Source: an uncultured Acetatifactor sp.
Lineage (GTDB): Bacteria; Bacillota; Clostridia; Lachnospirales; Lachnospiraceae
Reading direction: 5' to 3'
NCBI GenBank assembly: GCA_910584375.1
Contig: CAJUAH010000003.1
Span: 158,776 to 222,775, forward strand
DNA length: 64,000 nucleotides
Positions 17,100-26,285 of this stretch are shown piece after piece. Every line of letters starts with the position of its first letter. The stretch's first letter is position 1. The notes under the pieces are model-generated. The model saw only the letters and a list, made by a program, of their open reading frames with translations. It had not been told where the DNA came from and did no database searches. Both the position numbers and the translations under genes were made by a program.

Positions 17100-18563
17100 A
17101 TGTTCATAGAGACAAAAAGGCTGATTATCCGCAGCTTGGTACCGGAGGACGCAGACTCCTATATAGAGATGGCCTGCGACGGCAGTCTGCAGGAAATCTT
17201 TGGGGACTGTACTGATTGCCGGGAATGGATGGAGTCCTGGATAACGGAATCACAGGCACTGGACCGCAGAGATGACCCACGCGGAGAATATTTGGCCTAT
17301 GCCGTCACAGAAAAGCAGAGCGGCGCCGTGCTGGGCAGTGTGGGCTGTTCATATTACGATGATCTGGATCAGATAGGGATCACTTTCTTTATCGACAGCG
17401 CCTGCCGAGGGAACGGCTACGCCTCTGAGGCAGTGAGCGCCTATGCAGGATATCTTTTTGCTCATTATGCCTCGAATCCGTGTGTTTCAGCGCATAGCGG
17501 TGATACCGGGCGTTCTGTCCGTCAGCTGATTGCCACTGTGCGGGAAGGCAATACCGCCTCCTGGAAAACTCTGGAGAAAGCAGGATTTATTCTGACAGAA
17601 TCCAGGCTCTATCGGGATATCCATGATGAGACGGAGTTACCGTACCGTTTTTATGTACTGCACAGCCACGGTCTGGACAGGGTTTTATCTCGTTGGGGAC
17701 TACAGGACAGCAGCGCCGAACAGATATATGATACTGCCTGGCAGATCGGCAACAGCTATGTGCTGAAAGTATACCATGACCGGGGGATGCTTGAGCGCAA
17801 TCTGAAGATGCTGCGCCTTTTATACGAGCAGGACATTCCAGTGGCGCGTATCATACCCACGCATGATAACGAGCAATATGTATCCTGTGACGACGCTTAT
17901 TATTTTCTGTCCGAAAAACTCCCCGGCAGCCAGATCACACAGATCGACGGCTCTATGGCCCGTTCCATGGGGGAGATCATCGCCCGGCTGCACGTGGCTT
18001 TCCGGAAATGCGAGCCTCTGGAGGCAACATGGGACAACAGCCTGTTGGACGAGATGAACGGTTGGGTGATGGAAAGTATGGAAAAAAGCCACTGGAAATA
18101 TATCTCCAAAAAAGAATACCTGCAAACCGTTTCAAAACTGGCTGCCATATATGATCTGTTGCCGGTACAGTTGATTCACAGAGATATCCATTTTGGCAAC
18201 TTTTTGTTTGCGGACGGCGCTTTTTCCGGCTATATAGACTTCGATCTGAGCCAGCGCAATATACGGGTCTTTGACCTGTGTTACTTTGTGCTGGGACTGT
18301 TGTCGGAGGAGGAGAGTTTCATAATTACAGAGGAAACCTGGTTTAATATTTTGGAGAATGTCTTTGACGGCTATGAGAGTATACAAAAACTCACGTCTGC
18401 GGAAAAGAAAGCCATTCCCTATGTGATGGAATGTATCGAACTGCTCTTTGCCGCCTGGTTTGAAGACCAGAATGACGAATGCCTTGCCAAAAATGCCGTG
18501 AAAATCTGTGAATTTGTCATGCTTCACAAAGATAAAATATGGAAATGCCTCCAGCTGCCCTAA
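17100..18563 (+). CDS. Fusion of GNAT acetyltransferase and APH-type phosphotransferase
   Basis: A 487-residue two-domain protein. Residues 1-180 are a RimJ/RimL-like GNAT domain (IETKRLIIRSLVPEDADSY; acetyl-CoA loop ACRGNGYASEAV; second motif NTASWKTLEKAGF). Residues about 190-487 are an aminoglycoside-phosphotransferase/choline-kinase fold with the catalytic loop IHRDIHFGNFLF (catalytic Asp near residue 362) and the metal-binding YIDFDLS. The order GNAT then APH is that of the bifunctional resistance enzyme AAC(6')-APH(2''), but the sequence is not that enzyme, so resistance should not be assumed. GGGGGAAAAAG precedes the ATG. No frameshift or stop is visible between domains. Confidence 0.87.
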   Translation: MFIETKRLIIRSLVPEDADSYIEMACDGSLQEIFGDCTDCREWMESWITESQALDRRDDPRGEYLAYAVTEKQSGAVLGSVGCSYYDDLDQIGITFFIDSACRGNGYASEAVSAYAGYLFAHYASNPCVSAHSGDTGRSVRQLIATVREGNTASWKTLEKAGFILTESRLYRDIHDETELPYRFYVLHSHGLDRVLSRWGLQDSSAEQIYDTAWQIGNSYVLKVYHDRGMLERNLKMLRLLYEQDIPVARIIPTHDNEQYVSCDDAYYFLSEKLPGSQITQIDGSMARSMGEIIARLHVAFRKCEPLEATWDNSLLDEMNGWVMESMEKSHWKYISKKEYLQTVSKLAAIYDLLPVQLIHRDIHFGNFLFADGAFSGYIDFDLSQRNIRVFDLCYFVLGLLSEEESFIITEETWFNILENVFDGYESIQKLTSAEKKAIPYVMECIELLFAAWFEDQNDECLAKNAVKICEFVMLHKDKIWKCLQLP

Positions 18564-18583
18564 GCTCTGCGGTAGCCGGAGGC
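18547..18583 (+). terminator. Terminator-like hairpin at the end of the fusion gene
   Basis: GCCTCC-A-GCTGCC pairs with GGTAGC-C-GGAGGC around the stop codon; a short TCTCTAT follows. The stem overlaps the last codons, and the U-run is weak. Confidence 0.4.
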
Positions 18584-18636
18584 TCTCTATACGGATTGAT
18601 AAAAAGGCGAATTGCGTAAGTATGCTACACTGCTTA

Positions 18637-18930
18637 TCAGACCAAATCGCTGACGCTTATCTGTTTGATAGACTTGATTTCTACCTTGGGCGCTGCGCTG
18701 TGCGCGAACTGCGTATAAATCTGTACCGCGTACAGCTCCGTCTCCGGGTTAAGTACTACCGGATTACCGGTGCAAATAAAGATATAGTTGATGCCATTTA
18801 CAAGCTGGCTCGCTACCGCCACCGGTTCAAAATGCATTCCCACACGATCTTTCATCGCGTACTCGAAAACTGCCTTTTCCTGCTCCCCTATCTCGGGATG
18901 TACCTGATATCCACCTGCTAAATCTGACAT
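18637..18930 (-). CDS. Small cystatin-like protein
   Basis: A 97-residue protein. It has GGYQVHPEIGEQEKAVFEYA near the N-terminus, then FEPVAVASQLVNGINYIFIC. This matches the cystatin fold: an N-terminal Gly-Gly region, a long helix, and the QxVxG protease-contact loop (here QLVNG) followed by NY-F. Start at 18930 is favoured by AAGGGGG 7 nt upstream; 12 extra codons upstream lack a site. There is no signal peptide, so it would act inside the cell, unlike most animal cystatins. Inhibition of cysteine proteases is inferred from the motif only. Confidence 0.65.
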   Translation of the reverse strand: MSDLAGGYQVHPEIGEQEKAVFEYAMKDRVGMHFEPVAVASQLVNGINYIFICTGNPVVLNPETELYAVQIYTQFAHSAAPKVEIKSIKQISVSDLV

Positions 18931-19196
18931 ATTGTTTACCCCCTTTTTAAGTATTGTATCCCCCATTTTACACCAATCCTATCTTATATATTGGCATTTT
19001 ATGCACACAATAACAGGGGAGCTTATTCCGGTTTCGTCACATATTGCGCATAAAGTTTCCTTTGGGTTTAGAATGTATAAATTACGAATTTTCTGTGAAA
19101 ACCTATTAAAATAATATAAAGCTATAGATATTCTTAAAAAGGACATGTTATTATATGGAAACAGACTTTTACGAATAGAAGGATGGAGGTCGGGTC

Positions 19197-19901
19197 ATGG
19201 CGGCGTTTGTGGAATTTCAGAATGTGAGCAAAATATATCGGACAGGAGAAGTGTCCATACAGGCTCTTCAAGACGTGAATTTTCAGATACAGCAGGGGGA
19301 ATTCTGTGTCATTGTGGGAGCATCCGGAGCTGGAAAGACTACTATCCTGAATATTCTGGGCGGCATGGATACCCTGACGGAAGGCAAAGTCCTTTTGGAT
19401 GAGAAGGAGATTTCTGCCTACAGCAAAAGGGAACTTACCAGATACAGGCGGTATGACGTGGGATTTGTGTTTCAATTCTATAATCTGGTGCCCAACCTTA
19501 CGGCGCAGGAGAATGTGGAGCTGGCGGCGCAGATCTGTACAGACCCGCTGGATGCGGCCCAGGTACTTACCGAAGTCGGCCTTGCAGACAGGAAAAAGAA
19601 CTTTCCGGCCCAACTGTCCGGCGGCGAACAACAGAGAGTTGCCATCGCCCGCGCCCTGGCCAAAAACCCCAAGCTGCTGCTATGCGACGAACCCACGGGA
19701 GCGCTGGACTACAACACGGGCAAGGCTGTGTTGAAACTGCTACAGGATACATGCAGGGAAAAGGGCAAAACCGTTATTGTCATCACGCACAACCAGGCGC
19801 TGACCGCCATGGCCGACAGGATCATAACCGTCAAGAGCGGCACTGTGGTCAGCATGGTTAAAAATGAACATATTGTGCGGGTGGAAGACATTGAATGGTG
19901 A
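19197..19901 (+). CDS. ABC transporter ATP-binding protein (MacB/LolD type)
   Basis: A 234-residue ABC ATPase with Walker A GASGAGKTT (near residue 40), Q-loop FVFQFYNLVPNLTAQENVEL, signature LSGGEQQR and Walker B LLLCDEPTGALD. The Q-loop sequence is typical of the MacB/LolD/BceA subfamily, which partners FtsX-like permeases. GGAGGTCGGGTC precedes the ATG. The permease gene follows after 83 nt, so together they form one exporter or mechanotransmission complex. Confidence 0.93.
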   Translation: MAAFVEFQNVSKIYRTGEVSIQALQDVNFQIQQGEFCVIVGASGAGKTTILNILGGMDTLTEGKVLLDEKEISAYSKRELTRYRRYDVGFVFQFYNLVPNLTAQENVELAAQICTDPLDAAQVLTEVGLADRKKNFPAQLSGGEQQRVAIARALAKNPKLLLCDEPTGALDYNTGKAVLKLLQDTCREKGKTVIVITHNQALTAMADRIITVKSGTVVSMVKNEHIVRVEDIEW

Positions 19902-19984
19902 CTCGTGTCATGGCATAGCCGCCGTAGACGGTATCCGCCATGGGAAAACAGAGACAGAAAACTGTCAGGAAATGGGGAAATCAC

Positions 19985-22957
19985 ATGAAATCCATGATGA
20001 AAAAGACTACATTGCGGGAAATCCGTCAGAGTCTGGGACGCTATCTGGCCATCTTTGCCATCGTGGCATTGGGCGTAGGTTTTTTTGCCGGACTGAAGAT
20101 CACAAAGACCGTTATGGTGGAGTCCGCGAACGATTATCTGCGGGAATATCAGCTTTTCGATTACCGGCTGCTGTCCACTCTGGGCTTTCAAGAAGAGGAT
20201 GTGCAGTCCCTGCGGCAAAAAGAATCTGTCCGGGCCGTGGAAGGCGCGGTGGAGGCAGATATCCTCTATCTGAATGATACAGGCAACGAGGGCGTGCTCA
20301 AGGCTCACACGCTGATGGAACAGATCAACGGTCTGAAACTTCTGGCTGGAAGAATGCCTCAGTCTCCCTCGGAGTGTATTGTGGATTCCAACCGCTATGA
20401 CGAGACGGCTCTGGGAGAAACGATTTTCCTCTCCGACAATAACACCCAGGACGATATGGACAAATTTGCCTACCGTGAATACACCATCGTGGGCGTTGCC
20501 CAGGCGTCCGCCTATATCCAGTTTGAGCGGGGAAACAGTTCTCTGGGCAACGGCCGTGTGGACGGATTTATGTACCTGCTGCCGGAAGGTTTTGCTGTGG
20601 ATTACTATACAGATATCTATGTAAAATTTGATATGGATGAGCCAATCTATTCCCAGCAGTATGACGCCTGCATGGAAAAGCAAAAACCTCTGTGGGAACA
20701 GTACTGCCGGGAACAGGGCGAGAGAAGGTACCTAGCCATAGTGGAGGAGGCGGAGACAAAACTGGCAGATGCCAGAGAGAAGTTAAGCGCCGAAAAAGCC
20801 GATGCGGAGCAGGACCTGGCAGATGCGGAACGACAACTGCTGGACGCCGAAACGGAAATCCTGGACGGAGAAACAAAATTGGCAGAAGGACAGCAACAGC
20901 TTGCCGATCACAAGTCCCGGGTAGAGCAGGAAGAGCAGAAACTGGCGGATGCAAAAGCCGCTCTTGAACAGCAAAAGGCTCAGCTTGCGCAGATCACACA
21001 GATACCGGCAGCCCGGAGTATCTCTCCTGAACAGGCCGCACTGTTGCAACAGCAACTGGAACTGGCGGAAAAGCAGATTTTGGACGGTGAGACCACGCTG
21101 TCGGAGGCCAAAAAGCAGATTGAGGAGGCGGAAACAGAGCTGGAAAAAACCCGACAGACGCTGGAAGACGCCAGAAAAGAACTGACTCAGGGACAGGAAG
21201 ACTACAATAAAGCCAAAGCGGAATTTGAAGAGCAGATCGCAGAGGCCGAACAGGAGATCCTTCAGGCCCAGGCAGATATTGCCGCCATCAAAAAGCCCGA
21301 AACCTATGTGCTTGGCAGAGATACCAATGTGGGATACACACTATTTGAAAATGATTCCAGTATCGTCGAGGGAATTGCCAATGTGTTCCCGGTCTTTTTC
21401 TTTCTGGTGGCGGCGCTGGTCTGTATGACTACCATGAATCGCATGGTGGAGGAGCAGCGTACCCAGATCGGTGTATTGAAAGCTCTGGGTTACGGAAACG
21501 GCAGCATCATGGGAAAATATCTGTTTTATTCGGGCAGCGCCGCTCTGGGAGGCTGTCTGGCCGGATATTTTCTGGGAATCTTTATCTTCCCTCTGGTGAT
21601 CTGGCAGGCATATGGCATGATGTACAGATTGGGAGATATTGTGTTTGTGTTTGACTGGAGCGCCGCGTTCCTTTGCCTGACAGCCTCCCTGCTTTGCTCC
21701 ATGGGCACCACCTGGATCTCCTGCCGTCACGAGCTGAGAGCTCCGGCGGCGGGCCTGATGCGTCCCAAGTCCCCCAAGGCGGGCAAAAGAATTCTGTTGG
21801 AACGCGCGGGATTTATCTGGAACCGTTTGAAATTTCTGCATAAAGTATCGATCCGAAACATCGTCAGGTACAAGAAAAGACTGTTTATGATGGTTATGGG
21901 CATCAGCGGCTGTACGGCCCTCCTGGTGACCGGTTTTGGCGTGCGGGATTCCGTAACCGACATAGCCGACCGGCAATACGCTGAGATACAGACCTATCAG
22001 TTGAACGTGGCTCTGAGCGATGAAGAAGAAGAGGACGCTTATCAGGAATTGTATGACCTTATCGGCTCCTATGGTGGAACATACACCCGCGCCTTTGAGA
22101 CAGCGCTGGATATGGTAAGCGCGGAGGGAATCAAATCCGTCAATCTGATCGTGGCGGAGAATCCGGCTCAATTTGAGGATTATATAGATCTGCATACTTC
22201 TTCCGGGGAAAAGCTCTCCTATCCCGGCGCAGGAGAAATTCTCATCTGCAACAAGCTGGCGGAGCAGTACCGCCTTAAAGCAGGGGATACCGTGCGCCTT
22301 GTGGATGAGGACAGAAGGGAGCTGTCCGCAGTTATAAGCGGCATCTGTGAAAACTATATCTTCAATTACGTATATATGAGCAGCGAAACTTATGAAAAGG
22401 CAATGGGCGATATCAGGTTCCAGAACCTTTATGTCAATCTGCCGGAAGATATAGATGTACATGAGGCAGGCGCCGCTGCTATGAATGCGGAAAATGTATC
22501 CTCCGTACAGGTGAACGCGGATATGCTGGTACGTTTCTCCAGCATGATGAGCAGCATGAACTATATCGTATTCCTGGTGATCGGCTGCGCCGCGGCGCTG
22601 GCTTTTATCGTGCTTTACAACCTGAACAATATCAATATCACCGAGCGTGTCCGGGAGATCGCCACCATCAAAGTGCTGGGATTCTACCGGGGTGAGACCT
22701 CCTCCTATGTCTTCCGGGAGAATACGGTACTCACAGCCATGGGCTGCGCGCTGGGCCTTGTGCTGGGAAAGCTGCTGCACATCTATGTGATGCATGAAGT
22801 GAATATTGACATGATCTCCTTTGACGTACATGTGACGTCCCTCAGCTATTTTCTCAGCGTCGTGCTCACTTTTGCCTTTACCTGGGTAGTCAATCGGATC
22901 ATGGCTGTAAAACTGGACCGGATCAATATGGCGGAATCCCTGAAGTCCGTGGATTAA
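19985..22957 (+). CDS. Large FtsX-type ABC permease with coiled-coil extracellular domain
   Basis: About 990 residues. One N-terminal membrane span (LGRYLAIFAIVALGVGFFAG) is followed by an extracellular region. About residues 225-430 of this are a long heptad-rich coiled coil full of Ala, Glu, Lys and Gln (LADAERQLLDAETEILDGET type). Then come two FtsX-like membrane blocks (VFPVFFFLVAALVCMTTMNR; NYIVFLVIGCAAALAFIVLY) separated by a second extracellular domain. The ATG at 19985 (MKSMMKKTTLREIRQ) fits the family better than one 45 nt upstream, though neither has a strong site. With the ATPase before it, it resembles exporters whose long coiled coil reaches across the cell wall. Substrate unknown. 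Confidence 0.88.
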   Translation: MKSMMKKTTLREIRQSLGRYLAIFAIVALGVGFFAGLKITKTVMVESANDYLREYQLFDYRLLSTLGFQEEDVQSLRQKESVRAVEGAVEADILYLNDTGNEGVLKAHTLMEQINGLKLLAGRMPQSPSECIVDSNRYDETALGETIFLSDNNTQDDMDKFAYREYTIVGVAQASAYIQFERGNSSLGNGRVDGFMYLLPEGFAVDYYTDIYVKFDMDEPIYSQQYDACMEKQKPLWEQYCREQGERRYLAIVEEAETKLADAREKLSAEKADAEQDLADAERQLLDAETEILDGETKLAEGQQQLADHKSRVEQEEQKLADAKAALEQQKAQLAQITQIPAARSISPEQAALLQQQLELAEKQILDGETTLSEAKKQIEEAETELEKTRQTLEDARKELTQGQEDYNKAKAEFEEQIAEAEQEILQAQADIAAIKKPETYVLGRDTNVGYTLFENDSSIVEGIANVFPVFFFLVAALVCMTTMNRMVEEQRTQIGVLKALGYGNGSIMGKYLFYSGSAALGGCLAGYFLGIFIFPLVIWQAYGMMYRLGDIVFVFDWSAAFLCLTASLLCSMGTTWISCRHELRAPAAGLMRPKSPKAGKRILLERAGFIWNRLKFLHKVSIRNIVRYKKRLFMMVMGISGCTALLVTGFGVRDSVTDIADRQYAEIQTYQLNVALSDEEEEDAYQELYDLIGSYGGTYTRAFETALDMVSAEGIKSVNLIVAENPAQFEDYIDLHTSSGEKLSYPGAGEILICNKLAEQYRLKAGDTVRLVDEDRRELSAVISGICENYIFNYVYMSSETYEKAMGDIRFQNLYVNLPEDIDVHEAGAAAMNAENVSSVQVNADMLVRFSSMMSSMNYIVFLVIGCAAALAFIVLYNLNNINITERVREIATIKVLGFYRGETSSYVFRENTVLTAMGCALGLVLGKLLHIYVMHEVNIDMISFDVHVTSLSYFLSVVLTFAFTWVVNRIMAVKLDRINMAESLKSVD

Positions 22958-23058
22958 TCCCGCTTATCGTCCGCATTATTTCCGGTAAAACTTCGCAGGC
23001 AGATTTTCTATCGACGAAACGGAAGAAGGAGGCGATACGGTGGTATCGTTGACTCCGG

Positions 23059-24771
23059 TCAACCGATCAACACTTTCTTACCCTGAAACGCGAAACCATA
23101 ACTGTGAATACGCTCTCTGGGAATACCACGACCCTCAAGCTGCGCGGCATACTGCCTCTCTTCGATCTGCCTGTGAGCCTCCTGCACGGTATCTTTAAGC
23201 GTCGCCTCGTCCTCCGGATCGTGTACCTTAAATTCCAGGATGATGACATCGTCCTCCGCCGGTTTCTTGGGCTCCAGCATTACGTCATACCTGCCGAACG
23301 AGCTTGCTCGTTCCATCCGCATTTCTCGGTTGGAAGTAATAATATATCTGCTCTGCAGATCCACGATCAGTCCCAGCACAAATCCGTGATAGAAACGCTC
23401 CGGCTCTTCTCCGGAAGGTTTCAGCCCTGTATCAAAATAGCTGAAGGTGTTCAGCGCCACCCGATTCATGTATGCGTTCATGGCTTTCAGGTCACCCTTT
23501 AACATTGACTTGATAAAATCGTTGTAGTCCGAATCCACACAGGAGAACCAATCGCGAACCATGTTGTAAAACATGATCTTCACTTCCCGATTGGTCAGGG
23601 TAAGTTCATATACCGGTTTTTCATCGTCCATGACATCCTGATAGCTCTCGTAGGAAAGAACTTTCAGATAACCGCTGGTTAAAAGAAAGCTCCACACCGC
23701 CGTCACATTTCCGTCTAGCCGATTATATACAATCTGCTCATCTATCGCCGACCGAATATTCTCCCCATGGAGCAAGCTCTCAAATTGCTCTTTCAGTTTA
23801 TTGTTCCCCTCGCGCAACAGTTTTCCCACCAGACTGTTTGAGCTGGTGTTGGCCCAGTATGGACCATATTTTCCCTTATCCAAAAAATTGATAATAGACC
23901 ATGGATTATAAATGTCTTTATGCAGTCCAAATATAAAACCGTCATACCACAGTTTTACCCGTTCCTTTTCTTCTGGATAGCCACATTCATCCAGCGCGGC
24001 AAACACTTCCTCCTCCGTAAAACCAAATGAAGTGGCATATTTGTCAGATGTGGTAGTCACCACCTCAAGATTATTCAAATCAGAAAAAACAGACTCCTTG
24101 CTGACTCTTGTAATCCCGGTCATTATTGCCCTTTCCAGCCAGGGATTGGTCTTAAAGGCAGAGTTAAACATGCTCCTGGTAAAACCCACCGCTTCACTCC
24201 AGAATCCGTTTACATAAGCCTCCTGCATGGGAGTGTCATACTCATCCAGCAAAATGATGACCTTTTTCCCATAATAGCGGTACAGAAATTCACACATTTT
24301 ATGAATCGCCATGGCGGCCACTGTCTCCGGCATGTCACTGCGCACAGAGTCAAAAAATTGCCGTTCTGCCTCGCCCATCCAGTCGCAATCCCTTAAAAAG
24401 CGGTTTCGGGAATACAGATCCGTGAGCAGCCAGCAAATTCTCTCCTTTGTATCCGGGTAATTTCTCTCCTTCACATTGGCGAAGGTCAGGCTGATCACCG
24501 GATAAGTACCCTGCATCTCTCTGTATTTTTTCTCTCTCCAGATAGAGAGTCCCTGAAACCACTCTCCCCTGTCTGCATAATCCACGGAGAAAAACTGCTC
24601 CAGCATACTCATATTAAGCGTCTTGCCAAACCTCCGGGGGCGGGTGATCAGCGTCACATCGTCTCCGCTCTCCCACCACTCTCGGATAAAATCGGTTTTA
24701 TCCACATAAAGGCATCGGTTTGAAATTATTTTTCCAAAATCCTGCAACCCTATCGCTACATTCCTTGCCAT
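23059..24771 (-). CDS. AAA-ATPase-like protein with PD-(D/E)XK nuclease domain (copy B)
   Basis: A 570-residue paralogue of the gene at 9867-11561, colinear along its whole length (VAIGLQDFGKIISNRCLYVD; Walker A TRPRRFGKTLN; Walker B KVIILLDEYDTPMQEAY; nuclease motif FGRYDVMLEP then VIILEFKVH). A few residues differ by insertion, for example EMRMERAS before the nuclease motif. AGGAGACGGGT precedes the ATG. The role of the family is unknown. The copies have diverged clearly, so this is not a recent duplication. It is followed upstream by a truncated Rpn-type nuclease gene on the same strand. Confidence 0.85.
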   Translation of the reverse strand: MARNVAIGLQDFGKIISNRCLYVDKTDFIREWWESGDDVTLITRPRRFGKTLNMSMLEQFFSVDYADRGEWFQGLSIWREKKYREMQGTYPVISLTFANVKERNYPDTKERICWLLTDLYSRNRFLRDCDWMGEAERQFFDSVRSDMPETVAAMAIHKMCEFLYRYYGKKVIILLDEYDTPMQEAYVNGFWSEAVGFTRSMFNSAFKTNPWLERAIMTGITRVSKESVFSDLNNLEVVTTTSDKYATSFGFTEEEVFAALDECGYPEEKERVKLWYDGFIFGLHKDIYNPWSIINFLDKGKYGPYWANTSSNSLVGKLLREGNNKLKEQFESLLHGENIRSAIDEQIVYNRLDGNVTAVWSFLLTSGYLKVLSYESYQDVMDDEKPVYELTLTNREVKIMFYNMVRDWFSCVDSDYNDFIKSMLKGDLKAMNAYMNRVALNTFSYFDTGLKPSGEEPERFYHGFVLGLIVDLQSRYIITSNREMRMERASSFGRYDVMLEPKKPAEDDVIILEFKVHDPEDEATLKDTVQEAHRQIEERQYAAQLEGRGIPRERIHSYGFAFQGKKVLIG

Positions 24772-24878
24772 ACCCGTCTCCTTACTAAGCTACATCCATT
24801 CTGCTCTTATTTCAGACAATCCACCTGTAATCCCTCGCCTACACTTTTCGCCTGTAATATTTTGGCGCAACCTTTGTT

Positions 24879-25503
24879 TTATAATACGTCGTTCATACAT
24901 CGGCGAAACTCTCCAAAGCTTGTAGTATTAGGCGCTGCCATATACCATTTTTTCAAAGTCTCGCCGTCCTGTTCCTCCTCTATCCGTCTGCGAATGTCCT
25001 CCGGGATTTCCCCCAAGAGCTCTAAAAAAGTATATATCACCTGCCGCTTTTCCTCTATTTTTCCTTCTATTTTTCCCTCAGCTTTACCCTCAGCCCTGCC
25101 AATCGTGATCCCGGCCTCCCTGCCGTCCTCATATGCCTCTTCCCGTTCCACTTCAACCGCGTCGTCATAGTTCCACTGCGTATACAGCATATTTACCACC
25201 TCCGACCCATGCTCTCTCATAAACTCTGCCATGATCCCTTCCGCCCTGCAGTCCTTGACCGCCTGTGTGATGGCGGTGTCCCGGGTCCACCCTGTGGTCA
25301 GATACTCCTTGATCCGCTGGATAAACCAGGAATACTCGTACATCGGACGACACTCTTTAAGCAGCTTATGTCCCGACGGCAGATTGATATTGATCACTTT
25401 CACATCCAATTCTAACATAGGATGCTCCGTTTTTTCAAGAAAAGCGTCGGAAAGCCGCAATATTTTTTCCGGCGGGTAAGGAGCATCGCCATTGCAAAAC
25501 AAA
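24879..25503 (-). pseudogene. 5'-truncated Rpn-type nuclease gene
   Basis: About 205 codons corresponding to the C-terminal two thirds of the intact gene at 30769-31770, nearly identical by eye. The homology stops abruptly near 25502 inside the codon region NGDAP, where the intact copy continues; the N-terminal nuclease core is missing and there is no ribosome binding site or ATG. The Gly-Lys-rich repeat has two KIEG units here against three in the intact copy, plus the shared AEGK units. The C-terminus also differs (MNDVL instead of MKV). Not expected to be functional. Confidence 0.85.
24893..25501 (-). repeat. Direct repeat, left copy
   Basis: About 0.6 kb nearly identical to 30777-31408 in the same orientation, differing at scattered bases and in the number of 12-nt KIEG-coding units. 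It brackets the two-component/ABC module together with the right copy. Confidence 0.85.
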
Positions 25504-25504
25504 C

Positions 25505-25549
25505 GCTTACATTTTTGTAAGCAAATATTTTCACAAAATCATGTATAAT
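25505..25549 (+). promoter_or_regulatory. Promoter/operator region of the response-regulator operon
   Basis: A perfect inverted repeat GCTTAC-ATTTTT-GTAAGC (25505-25522) is followed by a perfect -10 TATAAT (25544-25549), 44 nt before the start codon. The -35 is poor, which suits activation by a regulator bound at the inverted repeat. Confidence 0.5.
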
Positions 25550-25593
25550 ATACACAGAAAACTCTGCCTGTGGTATGAAGGGAGGTATTTTGC

Positions 25594-26280
25594 ATGCAAA
25601 AGCTCTTACTGCTTGAAGATGACGTCAGCCTGATCGATGGCCTGACCTACTCTTTGGTAAAAAACGGATTTGAAGTGAAAGTGGCGAGAACCGTAGCGGA
25701 GGCGGAACGGTTGATCGCGGGCCATATTTGTTTCGACCTTTTTCTGTTTGATGTGACACTGCCGGACGGAAACGGATTTACGCTGTGCGAAAAACTCCGC
25801 TCATCCGGCACTCAGACCCCGATCATCTTTTTGACGGCGTCCGATGAGGAGACCAATGTGATCCGGGGTCTTGACTGCGGGGGTGACGATTATATCACCA
25901 AACCTTTTAAGTTAGGAGAACTGTGTTCCCGTATCCGGGCCTTGCTGCGCCGCAGCAGTTGCGCAGATACAGGGAACAAAGTCCTTACCTCCGAAGAGCT
26001 GTCCGTATATCTGGCAGAGGGCCGGGTACTGCTGCGCGGGGAGACCCTGGAACTCACCGGAGCAGAATACCGCCTTCTCTGCCTGTTGCTGGGAAATAAG
26101 GGGAGGATTCTCACCCGCAGCATGATTCTGGACAAGCTCTGGGACGGCGCCGGCAACTTTGTGGATGACAACACACTGTCCGTATATATACACCGTCTCC
26201 GGGAAAAGTTGGAGAAAGACCCGTCCCAACCGGAACATCTAAAGACAGTCCGGGGCATCGGCTATCAGTGGAAGGAGTGA
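25594..26280 (+). CDS. OmpR-family response regulator
   Basis: A 228-residue protein. Receiver domain at residues 1-115 with the acidic pocket LLEDD, phospho-acceptor Asp in LFLFDVTLPDG (about residue 52), Thr in FLTASDE and Lys in YITKPFK. A winged-helix DNA-binding domain fills the C-terminal 95 residues (ELTGAEYRLLCLLLGNKGRI; YIHRLREKLEKD; VRGIGYQW). GGGAGG precedes the ATG by 8 nt. It is followed, almost overlapping, by a histidine kinase gene and then by an ABC transporter, the usual set of antimicrobial-peptide detoxification systems such as BceRSAB. Its likely target is the promoter of these genes. Confidence 0.95.
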   Translation: MQKLLLLEDDVSLIDGLTYSLVKNGFEVKVARTVAEAERLIAGHICFDLFLFDVTLPDGNGFTLCEKLRSSGTQTPIIFLTASDEETNVIRGLDCGGDDYITKPFKLGELCSRIRALLRRSSCADTGNKVLTSEELSVYLAEGRVLLRGETLELTGAEYRLLCLLLGNKGRILTRSMILDKLWDGAGNFVDDNTLSVYIHRLREKLEKDPSQPEHLKTVRGIGYQWKE

Positions 26281-26285
26281 ACGGA

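Noticed and set aside
21341..22831. Long minus-strand open frame opposite the large permease
   Set aside because: It is a mirror of the permease coding sequence, His- and Gln-rich, without a start site.
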